In this document: positions 54,097-62,849 of the stretch, piece by piece
Position numbering within the stretch: the stretch's first letter is position 1
Layout of the letters: each line of letters starts with the position of its first letter
From: Enterobacter sp. 638
Lineage (GTDB): Bacteria > Pseudomonadota > Gammaproteobacteria > Enterobacterales > Enterobacteriaceae
DNA length: 64,000 bases
Assembly: GCF_000016325.1 (NCBI RefSeq)
Contig: NC_009436.1
Span: forward strand, 3,038,001 to 3,102,000
Direction of reading: 5' to 3'
Notes under the pieces: generated by a model
Databases searched by the model: none
What the model was told of the DNA's origin: nothing
What the model saw: only the letters and a program-made list of their open reading frames with translations
Translations under genes and position numbers: made by a program

Positions 54097-54606
54097 ATGG
54101 CGACAATCACCACTCCCCGGCTCCTTCTCACTCCTTTTGAACCCTCCGATTGGGCGTTTTTTCGTTCGCTGCGTGAAGACCGCGACATCATGCGGTTTAT
54201 GGCCAGCATCGCTTCAGAAAAAGAGACCCGCCGCGTTTTTGCCGCCCGTCTGACGGCGCAGCATACCTTTGTTATTCGCACTCATGACGATGACACCCCG
54301 TTGGGTGACATTGGCCTGCACGTTAGCGCAGAATTCCGTGAAGAGGCAGACATCGGTTATACCGTGATTCCGCAGGCGCAGGGCAGAGGTATTGCCAGCG
54401 AAGCGCTACGTGCGGTATGCGATTACGCGTTTAATCAGGTGGGTGTTAAAGCGGTAAATGCGTATGTACTGGCGGATAATGTCGGTTCGGTGCGGGTGCT
54501 GGAGAAAACCGGATTCGCACGCACGCAGGTGCTGGAGAAGGCTTACGAAATTGACGGCGTGAAGTATGACGACTGGGCGTATCGGCTTGAATGTGGTGCA
54601 GCCTGA
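54097..54606 (+). CDS. GNAT family acetyltransferase (RimJ/RimL-like)
   Basis: 169-residue acetyltransferase of the RimJ/RimL-like GNAT_3 type. The N-terminus TPRLLLTPFEPSDW, the acetyl-CoA loop IPQAQGRGIASEALR (about 90-104) and the C-terminal NVGSVRVLEKTGFAR (about 128-142) are diagnostic. E. coli K-12 has a different gene (rpnB) after yfcH, so this is accessory or lineage-specific. No clear ribosome site precedes the ATG. The substrate is unknown. Confidence 0.85.
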   Translation: MATITTPRLLLTPFEPSDWAFFRSLREDRDIMRFMASIASEKETRRVFAARLTAQHTFVIRTHDDDTPLGDIGLHVSAEFREEADIGYTVIPQAQGRGIASEALRAVCDYAFNQVGVKAVNAYVLADNVGSVRVLEKTGFARTQVLEKAYEIDGVKYDDWAYRLECGAA

Positions 54607-54648
54607 ATGCCGGACGGTACTGCGTTTGCCCGATCTATGTTTTTTGTA

Positions 54649-54674
54649 GCCCGGTAAGCGAAGCGCCACCGGGC
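54649..54674. repeat. REP-like palindrome
   Basis: GCCCGGTAAGCGAAGCGCCA then CCGGGC forms an imperfect palindrome with GCCCGGT/ACCGGGC arms. It is typical of the repetitive extragenic palindromes of Enterobacter, Klebsiella and Salmonella. It lies between the convergent GNAT and hisP genes, a common REP position. Confidence 0.7.
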
Positions 54675-54702
54675 GATGTGGTTCCACTGCGGTCTGACCC
54701 CG

Positions 54703-54725
54703 GCCCTCTCCCACAGGAAGAGGGC
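54703..54725. repeat. Palindromic unit GCCCTCT...AGAGGGC
   Basis: A seven-base-pair perfect stem with a nine-base loop lies directly after the REP-like unit and just before the hisP stop. It is related to the unit at 17901-17923. It may help terminate the his transport operon. Confidence 0.5.
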
Positions 54726-54735
54726 GAACTCTCTG

Positions 54736-55509
54736 TTACTTCAACGACCCCTTCAAAAACTGCTGCAAGCGCGGGCTTTTCGGATTCGCTAAGACGTCAT
54801 CCGGATGTCCCTGCTCCTCAATTTTACCCTGATGCAGGAAGATGACGTGGTTGGAGACGTTACGGGCAAAGCCCATTTCGTGCGTCACGACCACCATCGT
54901 TTTTCCCTCTTCAGCGAGTTGCTGCATAATGCGCAGCACTTCACCTACCAGTTCCGGGTCCAGCGCCGACGTCGGTTCATCAAACAGTAGCACTTCGGGC
55001 TCCATCGCCAGAGCACGCGCAATTGAAACGCGCTGTTGCTGACCGCCCGACAGATGCACCGGGTATTTAATCTGCTGGCGCTCGTCGATCCCCACTTTCG
55101 CCAGATATTTTTCTGCGCGGGTGCGCGCCTCTTGCTTGCTCAGACCCAGCACCTGAATCGGCGCTTCCATCACGTTCTCCAGCACCGTCATATGGCTCCA
55201 GAGATTAAAGTGCTGGAATACCATCGTCAGACGGGTACGCAGCAAACGCAGCTGATGTTTGTCCGCCACTTTTAGCTGCCCGTCTTTATCGCGCACCAGG
55301 TTAATTTGTTGCCCACTGACGACGATGGAACCTTCACTCGGTTTTTCAAGGAAGTTAATGCAGCGCAAGAAGGTACTTTTCCCCGAACCGGATGAGCCGA
55401 TAATACTGATGACATCGCCCGCGTTTGCCTGCAACGACACCCCTTTCAGCACTTCATGTTCGCCGTAGCGCTTGTGCAAGTCGATAACGTTTAGTTTGTT
55501 CTCAGCCAT
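54736..55509 (-). CDS. hisP: Histidine/LAO ABC transporter ATP-binding protein HisP
   Basis: ATPase of the HisJQMP importer, 257 residues as in E. coli. The Walker A motif GSSGSGKST is at about 38-46, the Q-loop is in MVFQHFNLW, the ABC signature is LSGGQQQR, the Walker B motif is [12 protein letters not shown], and the H-loop is VVTHEM. It is the last gene of hisJQMP, eight bases after hisM. Confidence 0.97.
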   Translation of the reverse strand: MAENKLNVIDLHKRYGEHEVLKGVSLQANAGDVISIIGSSGSGKSTFLRCINFLEKPSEGSIVVSGQQINLVRDKDGQLKVADKHQLRLLRTRLTMVFQHFNLWSHMTVLENVMEAPIQVLGLSKQEARTRAEKYLAKVGIDERQQIKYPVHLSGGQQQRVSIARALAMEPEVLLFDEPTSALDPELVGEVLRIMQQLAEEGKTMVVVTHEMGFARNVSNHVIFLHQGKIEEQGHPDDVLANPKSPRLQQFLKGSLK

Positions 55510-55517
55510 CTTTATTC

Positions 55518-56231
55518 TCAGTGCGTCGAAGGTTTGACATGCTGCAGCCAGCGTTTTTCCGCTTTACGGAACAGGCTAATCAGAACGTACGAAATGATTA
55601 AGTACAGCACCGCAGCGATACCAAATGCGGTAAAGGGCTGATAGGTCGCCGAGTTAATATCACGGGCGATTTTCAGCAAATCCGGTACGGTGGCGGTGAA
55701 CGCCAGCGCGGTGGAGTGCAGCATCAGGATCACTTCGTTGCTGTAGGCCGGAAGCGCAATACGCAGCGCCGAGGGCAGAATAATGCAGCGATAGAGTTTC
55801 ACCGATGAAAAGCCGTACGCCCGCCCCGCTTCAATCTCGCCGTAAGGCACGGAACGAATCGCGCCGGCGAAAATCTCGGTGGTATAGGCACAAGTATTCA
55901 GCGTGAGCGCCAGGACGGTACAGTTCAGCCCGCTGCGAAAGAACGCGTTCAGTATCTCGGTGCCTTTCACGATCTCCAGCGTGTACATGCCGGAATAGAA
56001 CACCAGCAGTTGCACATACAACGGCGTTCCACGGAACACATAGGTGAACAGCCAGATCGGGAAGCGAATGTACTTATTGTTCGAGACGCGACCAATCGCT
56101 AAAAACACCGCCAAAATCCCGCCGACCACGACGGAGGAAATCAGCAGCCACAGGGTGATTGCCACGCCTGTAAAGCGATAGCCATCTGTCCACAGCAGCG
56201 ATTTCCAGTATTCCTGAATAATCTCAATCAC
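55518..56231 (-). CDS. hisM: Histidine/LAO ABC transporter permease HisM
   Basis: Inner-membrane permease with about five helices, 237 residues (E. coli 238). The EAA-type ATPase contact loop is [30 protein letters not shown]. The start is GTG 56229-56231, overlapping the hisQ stop (GTGA), the position expected by alignment to MIEI of E. coli. Confidence 0.96.
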   Translation of the reverse strand: MIEIIQEYWKSLLWTDGYRFTGVAITLWLLISSVVVGGILAVFLAIGRVSNNKYIRFPIWLFTYVFRGTPLYVQLLVFYSGMYTLEIVKGTEILNAFFRSGLNCTVLALTLNTCAYTTEIFAGAIRSVPYGEIEAGRAYGFSSVKLYRCIILPSALRIALPAYSNEVILMLHSTALAFTATVPDLLKIARDINSATYQPFTAFGIAAVLYLIISYVLISLFRKAEKRWLQHVKPSTH

Positions 56232-56914
56232 AGGTCAGCCCTCTTCACACCCACGGAGTAGCGACGTTCGAGTAGAAGCAGCACGCCATTGGAGACGGTG
56301 GTAAATACCAGATAAATCAATCCGCATACGACAGCAAAGTAGAATGGTTCCCAGGTACTTTTGCCAGCAAGCTGAGTAGCTTTGACCACATCTTCCAGAC
56401 CCAGCAGTGAAACCAGCGCCGTCGCTTTGAGGATAACCTGCCAGTTGTTGCCAATGCCCGGTAAGGCAAAGCGCATCATGGCCGGGAACATAATTCGACG
56501 GAAGATTTGCGACGCGGTAAAGCCAAACGCGGTCGCCGCTTCGATGTGCCCTCTCGGGACGGCCATATATGCACCGCGGAACGTCTCGGTGAAGTACGCG
56601 CCGTAAATAAAGCCCAGCGTAATGATACCGGCCACCATCGGGTCAATATCAATTTGCGACATACCGATAGCATCCGTCACGCTGTTGAGCGCAATTTGCA
56701 GACCGTAGAAAATCAATAACATCAACACCAGGTCGGGTACGCCGCGAATCAGCGTGGTATAGGCTTCAAAAACCAATGCCAGAATTCGATTGCTCGAAAG
56801 TTTCGCTCCCGCACCCACCAGGCCTATCAGCACTGCCAGCACCACAGAACTGAGGGCCAGTTCGAGGGTAACAAGCGCGCCTTGTAAAATAACGCCAGAA
56901 AATCCGTACAGCAT
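56228..56914 (-). CDS. hisQ: Histidine/LAO ABC transporter permease HisQ
   Basis: Partner permease of HisM, 228 residues as in E. coli. The EAA loop is HIEAATAFGFTASQIFRRIMFPAMMRFALP. The N-terminus MLYGFSGVILQGALVTLELAL matches the family. It overlaps hisM by four bases and is separated from hisJ by 88 bases containing a hairpin. Confidence 0.96.
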   Translation of the reverse strand: MLYGFSGVILQGALVTLELALSSVVLAVLIGLVGAGAKLSSNRILALVFEAYTTLIRGVPDLVLMLLIFYGLQIALNSVTDAIGMSQIDIDPMVAGIITLGFIYGAYFTETFRGAYMAVPRGHIEAATAFGFTASQIFRRIMFPAMMRFALPGIGNNWQVILKATALVSLLGLEDVVKATQLAGKSTWEPFYFAVVCGLIYLVFTTVSNGVLLLLERRYSVGVKRADL

Positions 56915-56958
56915 AACGCCTGCCCTGTCGTGTCGTGAGTGGTCAAACCGTGTCTTTT

Positions 56959-56979
56959 CCCCTCCCGAAACGAGAGGGG
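56959..56979 (-). other. Hairpin between hisJ and hisQ
   Basis: Inverted repeat CCCCTC/GAGGGG with a nine-base loop in the hisJ-hisQ gap. In E. coli and Salmonella an intercistronic palindrome here keeps the binding protein more abundant than the membrane components; this hairpin could play the same role. There is no T tract. Confidence 0.5.
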
Positions 56980-57002
56980 CCGCACGTTATTCAACAGCGC
57001 TG

Positions 57003-57785
57003 TTAGCCGCCGTATACATCAAAATCGAAGTATTTCTTTGCTAGCTTTTCGTAAGTTCCGTCAGCGCGCATTTCCGCAAAGGCCTTATTCAGCGCTTCAC
57101 GCAATTCATTATCTTCTTTACGCAGACCCATACCGGTGCCGACGCCAAAGAGTTTTTCGTCCTTAATGGACGGACCGCCAAACTTATAGTCTTTACCAAC
57201 TGACGTTTTGAGGAAACCTTCGCTGGCAGCCACTTCGTCCTGGAACGCAGCGTCGATACGACCCGCAGTCAGGTCAGCGTAGATATTTTCCTGGCCCTGA
57301 TAAGAGACGATTTCGATCCCTTTTGGCGCCCAGTGTTCATTGCCGTACGTTTCCTGAGTCGTGCCCTGCAACACGCCTACGCGCTTGCCTTTCAGGGACT
57401 CAAGTGTCGGCTGGATATCAGAGGCGTTTGCGACCACCAGACGAGAATCAGCCGCGTAGAGTTTGTCCGTGAAGGCAATCTCTTGTTGGCGTTTTTCGGT
57501 GATAGACAGAGAAGACATGATCACGTCGATTTTTTTCGCTTTCAGCGAGGGGATCAGCGCATCCAGTGGGTTCTCAATGTAGGTACATTGCACTTTGATA
57601 CGTTTGCACAGCTCATTCGCCAGATCGATATCAAAACCGACCAGTTCACCTTTCGAATTCTTCGATTCGAACGGGGCATAAGTGGGATCTGTGCCGATGC
57701 GAACTTTTTGCGGAAGGGCAGCGAATGCCGCGGTAGCGCTGGAAAACGCCAGCACCAGAGAAAGTGACAACACCAGTTTTTTCAT
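57003..57785 (-). CDS. hisJ: Periplasmic histidine-binding protein HisJ
   Basis: Solute-binding protein for histidine, 260 residues as in E. coli. The signal peptide covers residues 1-22 (cleavage after AAFA). Binding-site segments are [48 protein letters not shown] and [10 protein letters not shown]. It is a tandem paralog of ArgT and uses the same membrane components. The start is ATG 57783-57785; five in-frame codons upstream would break the signal peptide. Confidence 0.97.
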   Translation of the reverse strand: MKKLVLSLSLVLAFSSATAAFAALPQKVRIGTDPTYAPFESKNSKGELVGFDIDLANELCKRIKVQCTYIENPLDALIPSLKAKKIDVIMSSLSITEKRQQEIAFTDKLYAADSRLVVANASDIQPTLESLKGKRVGVLQGTTQETYGNEHWAPKGIEIVSYQGQENIYADLTAGRIDAAFQDEVAASEGFLKTSVGKDYKFGGPSIKDEKLFGVGTGMGLRKEDNELREALNKAFAEMRADGTYEKLAKKYFDFDVYGG

Positions 57786-57929
57786 ATCTATCCTCAACAA
57801 ACTGTCTTATTACGGGATTTTACGACGAGGGGGTGTCGTTAATGTGCCATCAATCCCCCAGACATGGCAAAGTATAATGCCCGCTGCGTGGAGTTTTTTG
57901 CATCATAAGTGCTTAACTATGCACCTGAC

Positions 57930-57966
57930 GACCCAACATGGTGCACTTTTTGCACCATATTGGGTC
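57930..57966. promoter_or_regulatory. 37-bp inverted repeat with NtrC-like arms upstream of hisJ
   Basis: Arms GACCCAACATGGTGCA and TGCACCATATTGGGTC (16 bp each, one mismatch) surround CTTTT. Each arm resembles an NtrC site (TGCACCA-N3-TGG...), in opposite orientations. It lies about 145 bases before hisJ. The hisJ and argT promoters are nitrogen-regulated in Salmonella. In the minus-strand RNA the mismatch becomes a G-U pair, so it could also act as the argT terminator stem, but no U tract follows. Confidence 0.55.
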
Positions 57967-58028
57967 ACTCACACCCGAAGCGCACCGTGACAGGGAATCG
58001 TCATGGCACCCTTTCCCGTCATTGACGA

Positions 58029-58811
58029 TTAATCGCCGTAGACGTTGAAGTCGAAGTATTTTTTAGCCAGTTTGTCGTAAGTGCCGTCTTTGCGCAGTTC
58101 GTTAAAGGCTTTATCGAATGCGGCTTTCAGCTCGGCATCGTCTTTACGTAAGCCAATCCCGGTGCCGTCGCCAAAGTATTTTTTGTCTTTAACTGACGGG
58201 CCCGCAAACGCAAACTCTTTACCTGCAGGCTGCTTCAGGAAGCCTTCGCTCGCCGCCACTTCGTCCTGGAATGCCGCATCCAGACGACCCGCCGCCAGAT
58301 CGGAATAGATCAGATCCTGGTTCTGGTAAGCCACAACATCGACACCTTTTTCACGCCAGTCAGCGTTGGCATACCCTTCCTGAGTGGAGCCTTGCAGCAC
58401 GCCCACATGCTTGCCTTTCAGCGACTCGATAGTCGGCTGGATCGGAGAACCTTTGGCAGCAATCAGACGGGAATCCGCAGCGTACAGCTTCTCGGAGAAC
58501 GCAATTTCCTGCTGACGTTTTTCGGTGATTGAGAGAGAGGAGATAATCGCATCAATTTTTTTGGCTTTCAGCGAGGGGATCAGCGCGTCAAAGTCACTGC
58601 CCACCCAAGTGCACTTAACCTGCATACGCTTGCACATCTCATTGCCCAGATCGATATCAAAGCCGACAAAATCACCTTTGGCATCTTTCGACGAGAATGG
58701 CGCGTAGGTTGCGTCGGTACCGATACGAACTGTCTGTGGAAGTGCTGCATAGCTGCTTGCCGCCGCACTTAACCCCACCAGCAAAGACAGAGCCAGAACC
58801 GTCTTCTTCAT
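58029..58811 (-). CDS. argT: Lysine/arginine/ornithine-binding protein ArgT
   Basis: Periplasmic LAO-binding protein, 260 residues as in E. coli, with a signal peptide at about 1-22 (cleavage after SSYA). It is strongly similar to HisJ throughout, including [36 protein letters not shown] and [13 protein letters not shown]. It works with HisQMP. The gene has its own promoter and a CA-rich leader; the product is expressed under nitrogen limitation in relatives. Confidence 0.97.
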   Translation of the reverse strand: MKKTVLALSLLVGLSAAASSYAALPQTVRIGTDATYAPFSSKDAKGDFVGFDIDLGNEMCKRMQVKCTWVGSDFDALIPSLKAKKIDAIISSLSITEKRQQEIAFSEKLYAADSRLIAAKGSPIQPTIESLKGKHVGVLQGSTQEGYANADWREKGVDVVAYQNQDLIYSDLAAGRLDAAFQDEVAASEGFLKQPAGKEFAFAGPSVKDKKYFGDGTGIGLRKDDAELKAAFDKAFNELRKDGTYDKLAKKYFDFNVYGD

Positions 58812-58840
58812 ACATTTACCCTCAAGTGTCGTGATTTTAT

Positions 58841-58866
58841 TATGTATTGTGTTGTGTGTTGTATTG
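58841..58866 (-). promoter_or_regulatory. CA-rich leader of argT, probable GcvB sRNA target
   Basis: The minus-strand leader begins GCAATACAACACACAACACA and then ATACAT. Such C/A-rich, G-free stretches are the known pairing partners of the GU-rich region of GcvB, and argT is an established GcvB target in Salmonella. It lies 30-55 bases before the start codon. Confidence 0.6.
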
Positions 58867-58877
58867 CAGGCGATCCT

Positions 58878-58893
58878 TGCAGGTCTTATGCCA
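58878..58893 (-). promoter_or_regulatory. Probable sigma-54 promoter of argT
   Basis: TGGCATAAGACCTGCA matches TGGCAC-N5-TTGCA at nine of eleven positions with correct GG-N10-GC spacing. The predicted transcript would start near 58867, giving a leader of about 56 bases. This agrees with the nitrogen control known for argT. Confidence 0.65.
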
Positions 58894-59046
58894 CATTGCC
58901 GTCGGGTAAAAAAATCGACGTTAAATATGTTAATAAAACGTTGCGATAATGCCTTAATGGTGAAAGATAGCAGGTCTACCGAACGAACCGCAGAGGGAAA
59001 AAGGGAAAAAACGAATTAAATGTTGAGGATTTGATCGCGGTTGCAT

Positions 59047-59069
59047 ATTTGCCCCAAAACAGGGCAAAT
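59047..59069. terminator. Hairpin between ubiX and argT
   Basis: Eight-base-pair stem ATTTGCCC/GGGCAAAT with a seven-base loop. It is 30 bases downstream of ubiX in the minus-strand direction, but there is no T run on that side; T residues follow on the plus side. It is a weak terminator candidate for ubiX. Confidence 0.4.
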
Positions 59070-59100
59070 CATTTTTTGATGCACCGACGTTGTGCGAGGG

Positions 59101-59670
59101 TTACGCGCCCTGCCAGCGGGTAAAGAGATCTTCAGGCAGGTCGATATCAAACTGATCGAGTACGCGGTTGACGGTCTGGTTAATCACATCATCCAGCGAC
59201 TGAGGACGATGATAAAACGCCGGGACCGGCGGCATAATGACCGCACCGAGTTCGGCTGCCTGCGTCATCAAGCGCAAATGCCCCAAATGCAACGGGGTTT
59301 CACGTACGCACAGCACCAGTGGACGGCGCTCTTTAAGCACCACATCCGCCGCGCGCGTCACCAACGTGTCAGTATAGCTGTTCACAACGCCAGAAAGGGT
59401 CTTGATTGAGCAAGGCAAGATAACCATGCCAGCCGTTTTATAGGAGCCGGAAGAGATGCTGGCGGCGATATCACGGGCATCGTGCACCACGTTTGCCAGA
59501 GCCTGAACATCGCGCAGAGAAAAATCGGTTTCGAGCGTCAAAGTCTGGCGCGCAGCCTGACTCATCACCAGATGGGTTTCGACCTCTGGCACGTCGCGCA
59601 GCACTTGCAGCAGGCGTACGCCGTAAATTGCGCCACTGGCACCTGAGATCCCTACGATGAGTCGTTTCAT
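59101..59670 (-). CDS. ubiX: Flavin prenyltransferase UbiX
   Basis: Makes prenylated FMN, the cofactor of the ubiquinone-pathway decarboxylase UbiD. It has 189 residues as in E. coli. The FMN/phosphate motif GISGASGAIYG is at 7-17, with SSGSYKTAGMVILPCS and the C-terminal ETPLHLGHLRLM typical of the family. The start is ATG 59668-59670 behind AAGGGCG; the upstream in-frame extension does not align. Confidence 0.97.
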   Translation of the reverse strand: MKRLIVGISGASGAIYGVRLLQVLRDVPEVETHLVMSQAARQTLTLETDFSLRDVQALANVVHDARDIAASISSGSYKTAGMVILPCSIKTLSGVVNSYTDTLVTRAADVVLKERRPLVLCVRETPLHLGHLRLMTQAAELGAVIMPPVPAFYHRPQSLDDVINQTVNRVLDQFDIDLPEDLFTRWQGA

Positions 59671-59758
59671 AATTTCGCCCTTTCTTGTATCAGGGCAGAC
59701 TTTGCAGGATTTTGCGGGGAGTTGCAAGTGAGGGCCAGCGCCCTCACTTGCGAAGGGA

Positions 59759-61276
59759 TTAGCCTTCGTTGTGCATCTCTAAACTTTCGAGATCGTTTTG
59801 CATCTGAACGGCTTTAACGTCGTCATTGCGCAGCGAATCCAGATAATCAAGATATTGCTGATCAACATCTTTGGTCACGTAAATGCCGTTAAACACGGAA
59901 CATTCAAACTGCTGAATATCCGGGTTCTCGGCACGAACCGCGTTGATCAAATCATCCAGATCCTGGAAAATCAGACCGTCAGCACCGATTATCTGACGAA
60001 TTTCGTCGACTTCACGACCATGCGCAATCAGTTCGTTCGCCGTTGGCATATCGATGCCGTACACATTCGGGAAGCGAATTTCGGGTGCTGCAGAGGCCAG
60101 GTAGACTTTTTTCGCACCGGCTTCACGCGCCATCTCAATAATCTGCTCAGAGGTGGTGCCACGCACGATGGAGTCATCCACCAGCAATACGTTCTTATCA
60201 CGGAACTCAGCGCGGTTGGCGTTCAGCTTGCGGCGCACTGATTTACGGCGCAGCTGCTGACCCGGCATGATAAAGGTACGACCAACGTAGCGGTTTTTCA
60301 CAAAGCCCTGGCGGTACGGTTTACCCAGAATACGCGCCATTTCCAGCGCGATATCGCAGGAGGTTTCCGGAATCGGAATGACCACGTCGATATCCAGATC
60401 GTCCCACTCGCGAGCAATTTTTTCACCGAGTTTGGTTCCCATGTTTACGCGCGCACTGTACACGGAAATTTTATCGATAAAGGAGTCTGGGCGTGCGAAG
60501 TAAACGTATTCAAACAGGCACGGATTGCTGACCGGGTTTTCCGCACACTGGCGGGTAAACAGCTGGCCTTTTTCGGTCACGTACACCGCTTCACCCGGCG
60601 CAACGTCGCGCAGGAATTCGAAGCCCAATGTGTCCAGCGCCACGCTCTCGGAGGCAACCATGTATTCGGTTCGGCCATCACCCAGATCGCGTTTACCCAG
60701 CACCAGCGGACGAATACCGTTCGGGTCGCGGAAGGCCACCATACCGTGGCCGATGATCATCGCGACACAGGCGTAAGCGCCACGAATCAGGCGATTCGTC
60801 GCGGCAATCGCGGCAAAAATGTTGTCTGCTTCCAGCGGATAATGGCGGAAGTTATCCAGCTCACTGGCAAAGATATTGAGCAGGATTTCTGAATCAGAAG
60901 TGGTGTTAATGTGGCGACGTTTCTCTTCGAAGAGCTTTTTACGTAGCTCATGCGCATTGGTCAGATTGCCATTGTGGGCAAGCGTAATACCGTACGGTGA
61001 GTTCACATAAAAAGGCTGTGCTTCAGAAGCGCTGGAACTGCCAGCAGTAGGATAACGAACGTGACCAACACCCATGTTGCCTTGCAGGCGCTGCATATGG
61101 CGGGCTTCAAACACATCGTTGACCAGGCCATTCGCTTTGCGTAAACGGAAGCAGTTATTTGCATCAATCGTAATGATACCCGCTGCATCCTGACCACGGT
61201 GCTGAAGCACCGATAACGCGTCATAAATAGACTGGTTTACCGGCATGAAACCGGCGATACCGACAATACCGCACAT
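59759..61276 (-). CDS. purF: Amidophosphoribosyltransferase PurF
   Basis: First committed enzyme of purine synthesis, 505 residues as in E. coli. The glutamine amidotransferase nucleophile is Cys2 (exposed after Met removal); the GTTase part is about residues 1-230. The C-terminal phosphoribosyltransferase domain has the PRPP loop [14 protein letters not shown] near 362-375. It follows cvpA after a 129-bp gap and would be under the PurR site upstream of cvpA. Confidence 0.98.
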   Translation of the reverse strand: MCGIVGIAGFMPVNQSIYDALSVLQHRGQDAAGIITIDANNCFRLRKANGLVNDVFEARHMQRLQGNMGVGHVRYPTAGSSSASEAQPFYVNSPYGITLAHNGNLTNAHELRKKLFEEKRRHINTTSDSEILLNIFASELDNFRHYPLEADNIFAAIAATNRLIRGAYACVAMIIGHGMVAFRDPNGIRPLVLGKRDLGDGRTEYMVASESVALDTLGFEFLRDVAPGEAVYVTEKGQLFTRQCAENPVSNPCLFEYVYFARPDSFIDKISVYSARVNMGTKLGEKIAREWDDLDIDVVIPIPETSCDIALEMARILGKPYRQGFVKNRYVGRTFIMPGQQLRRKSVRRKLNANRAEFRDKNVLLVDDSIVRGTTSEQIIEMAREAGAKKVYLASAAPEIRFPNVYGIDMPTANELIAHGREVDEIRQIIGADGLIFQDLDDLINAVRAENPDIQQFECSVFNGIYVTKDVDQQYLDYLDSLRNDDVKAVQMQNDLESLEMHNEG

Positions 61277-61296
61277 TCGTCTTTTCCTCGTTAAGA

Positions 61297-61386
61297 GCTT
61301 GGTTTAGTAGGCGTCATTGTCGCAGGCAGATTGAGCGCGGAGAGCGCACAACAACCAGAGCGAACGCGTAGCCTATTAAACCAAAC
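61297..61386. repeat. 90-bp element with 16-bp terminal inverted repeats between cvpA and purF
   Basis: The ends GCTTGGTTTAGTAGGC (61297-61312) and GCCTATTAAACCAAAC (61371-61386) are inverted repeats matching at 14 of 16 positions. In the cvpA-purF message they would form a stem of 14 Watson-Crick pairs, one G-U pair and one mismatch, closing a 58-base loop. From memory the E. coli gap is only about 36 bases, so the element would account for the extra length. It has no coding capacity and is probably a small non-autonomous repeat. Confidence 0.55.
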
Positions 61387-61405
61387 TCTAAGCCACATCT
61401 CAGGG

Positions 61406-61894
61406 TTAGACCCTGGGCAAGAAACTCGACGAGCTTTGCAGATAGTCAAAGAACCATCTGATGATGAAGCTGAACTGTGGTATCAACTGCGATTTCTGCC
61501 AGTCTTCACCTTTTGAAACCCCGGTAAAGGTATCAAGGAAGAACAGTATCGCGGCCACAATCAGCACGCCTCGCAACGCACCAAAACAGATCCCCAACAC
61601 TCTGTCCGTTCCTGACAGACCGGTTTTCTCGACCAGTTGACCTATCACGTAATTGACGATAGCGCCGACGAGCAGCGTCGCGACAAACAGCACCGCGATG
61701 GCGATCCCATTTCGAACCAGTTCATCTTCAAAGCCCGTGAACCAGACGGACAGGTACGTGTAGTAATGACTGGCAACAAAGAAAGCACAACCCCAAGTCA
61801 CCAGCGATAACGCTTCACGAACAAAGCCACGGATCAGGCTAACCAGACAGGAAAAACCAATCACCGCAATGATGGCGTAATCAATCCAGACCAT
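61406..61894 (-). CDS. cvpA: CvpA, colicin V production-related membrane protein
   Basis: 162-residue inner-membrane protein, the same length as E. coli CvpA, with four predicted helices. It is required for colicin V production and bile or envelope stress resistance in relatives; its mechanism is unknown. The start is MVWIDYAII at 61892-61894; a longer open frame exists upstream but covers the PurR site and does not align. It is the first gene of cvpA-purF. Confidence 0.96.
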   Translation of the reverse strand: MVWIDYAIIAVIGFSCLVSLIRGFVREALSLVTWGCAFFVASHYYTYLSVWFTGFEDELVRNGIAIAVLFVATLLVGAIVNYVIGQLVEKTGLSGTDRVLGICFGALRGVLIVAAILFFLDTFTGVSKGEDWQKSQLIPQFSFIIRWFFDYLQSSSSFLPRV

Positions 61895-61950
61895 ATATGT
61901 CCCACGATTAAACGCCCTGTCATCCAGTTCGGGGCGAATTCTAACAGAAA

Positions 61951-61966
61951 AAGAAAACGTTTGCGT
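61951..61966 (-). promoter_or_regulatory. PurR operator upstream of cvpA-purF
   Basis: Minus-strand ACGCAAACGTTTTCTT is a full match to the PurR consensus ACGCAAACGTTTTCNT. It lies 57 bases before the cvpA start, as in E. coli, and gives purine repression of the operon. Confidence 0.9.
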
Positions 61967-61991
61967 AGGGATTTCCTTCCCCCGCGTAAAT

Positions 61992-62021
61992 AAAAAAGGC
62001 GCTGAAAAAATGTTCAACGCC
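61992..62021 (-). terminator. Terminator downstream of dedD
   Basis: Stem GGCG-TTGAA paired with TTCAG-CGCC (one mismatch) around a six-base A/T loop, followed on the minus strand by six T residues. The rest of the 62018-62147 gap is pyrimidine-rich without a gene. Confidence 0.65.
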
Positions 62022-62147
62022 GAGGGCTTCTTACGTCTCTTCGGACGGATGCCTGGACCTTCTCCTCTGACCGCCCCCCTCTTTTTAAAGGAAAAATGGG
62101 ACGGTTTTCTGCCCCTTTTTTTAGCGAGAGAGACGGATTAAAGCCAA

Positions 62148-62849
62148 TCAGTTCGCACTGTAATTCATTACCACACCGCTCAGACCGGAAATCTGCTTCA
62201 GCTCGCCAAGCGACCCTTTCAGTTTGTCTTTTGAGGCATCCGGGCCAACGAGAATTCGCGTAATTTTACCCTGCACGGGCGTCGAAGGTGAAGTGTAAAC
62301 GCGATATCCTGCGCCGCGTAATTTACCCACGACTTCATTGACTTTATCGGCATTTTTCAACGCGCCCAACTGCACAACATAAGCTTTTCCAGTTGGGGCA
62401 GGTTTTTCTTCCTGGACCGGTTTTTCCGGCGGTATTTCCGTAGCGGCAGCGATTTGCTCGCTGGCTTTGTCACGCTGCGGTTTCGGTTGAGGTTTTTCGA
62501 CAGGTTTTGCCTTCTCGACAGGCTTTGGTTGCACCACCGGTTCTGCAGCAGGATCCAGTTCATTACTGCTATTGCCGGTTAAGCGAGTAGCATCGAGCGA
62601 TGGCGCAGCCGCGTCTCCGGCGCGCACTTCTTCTGCGGCACCTTCTGGCGGCTGTGCGGGCAGCGCCTGCGTTGCCGCAGGTAACATGTCAGGTTCATCA
62701 CGATCGCCTGGTTTTGGCACCAGTGGGATTGCCGCAAACTCATCCTGATAATGTTTTTTTTGCCCATCCAACAGGCCAGGAAGAATAATCACTCCCAGCG
62801 CAACCAACACAATGGTGCCTGTCAAACGGTTCTGAAACTTACTCGCCAC
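62148..62849 (-). CDS. dedD: Cell-division SPOR-domain protein DedD
   Basis: Septal-ring protein of 233 residues (E. coli 220). A single N-terminal membrane segment (about 10-27) is followed by a long Pro/Lys/Glu-rich periplasmic linker with repeated KPVEK units (about 105-150). The C-terminal SPOR domain (about 155-230) starts AYVVQLGALKNADKVNEVV and binds denuded peptidoglycan. The start is GTG 62847-62849 behind GGAGA, within the end of folC (11-base overlap). The extra length is in the linker. Confidence 0.95.
   Translation of the reverse strand: MASKFQNRLTGTIVLVALGVIILPGLLDGQKKHYQDEFAAIPLVPKPGDRDEPDMLPAATQALPAQPPEGAAEEVRAGDAAAPSLDATRLTGNSSNELDPAAEPVVQPKPVEKAKPVEKPQPKPQRDKASEQIAAATEIPPEKPVQEEKPAPTGKAYVVQLGALKNADKVNEVVGKLRGAGYRVYTSPSTPVQGKITRILVGPDASKDKLKGSLGELKQISGLSGVVMNYSAN

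Noticed and set aside
57003..58811. hisJ and argT as a recent duplication
   Set aside because: The tandem paralogs are ancient and conserved across enterobacteria; the two sequences differ throughout.
61895..62017. A longer CvpA starting at 62017
   Set aside because: It would place the PurR operator inside the coding sequence and does not align with the 162-residue family.
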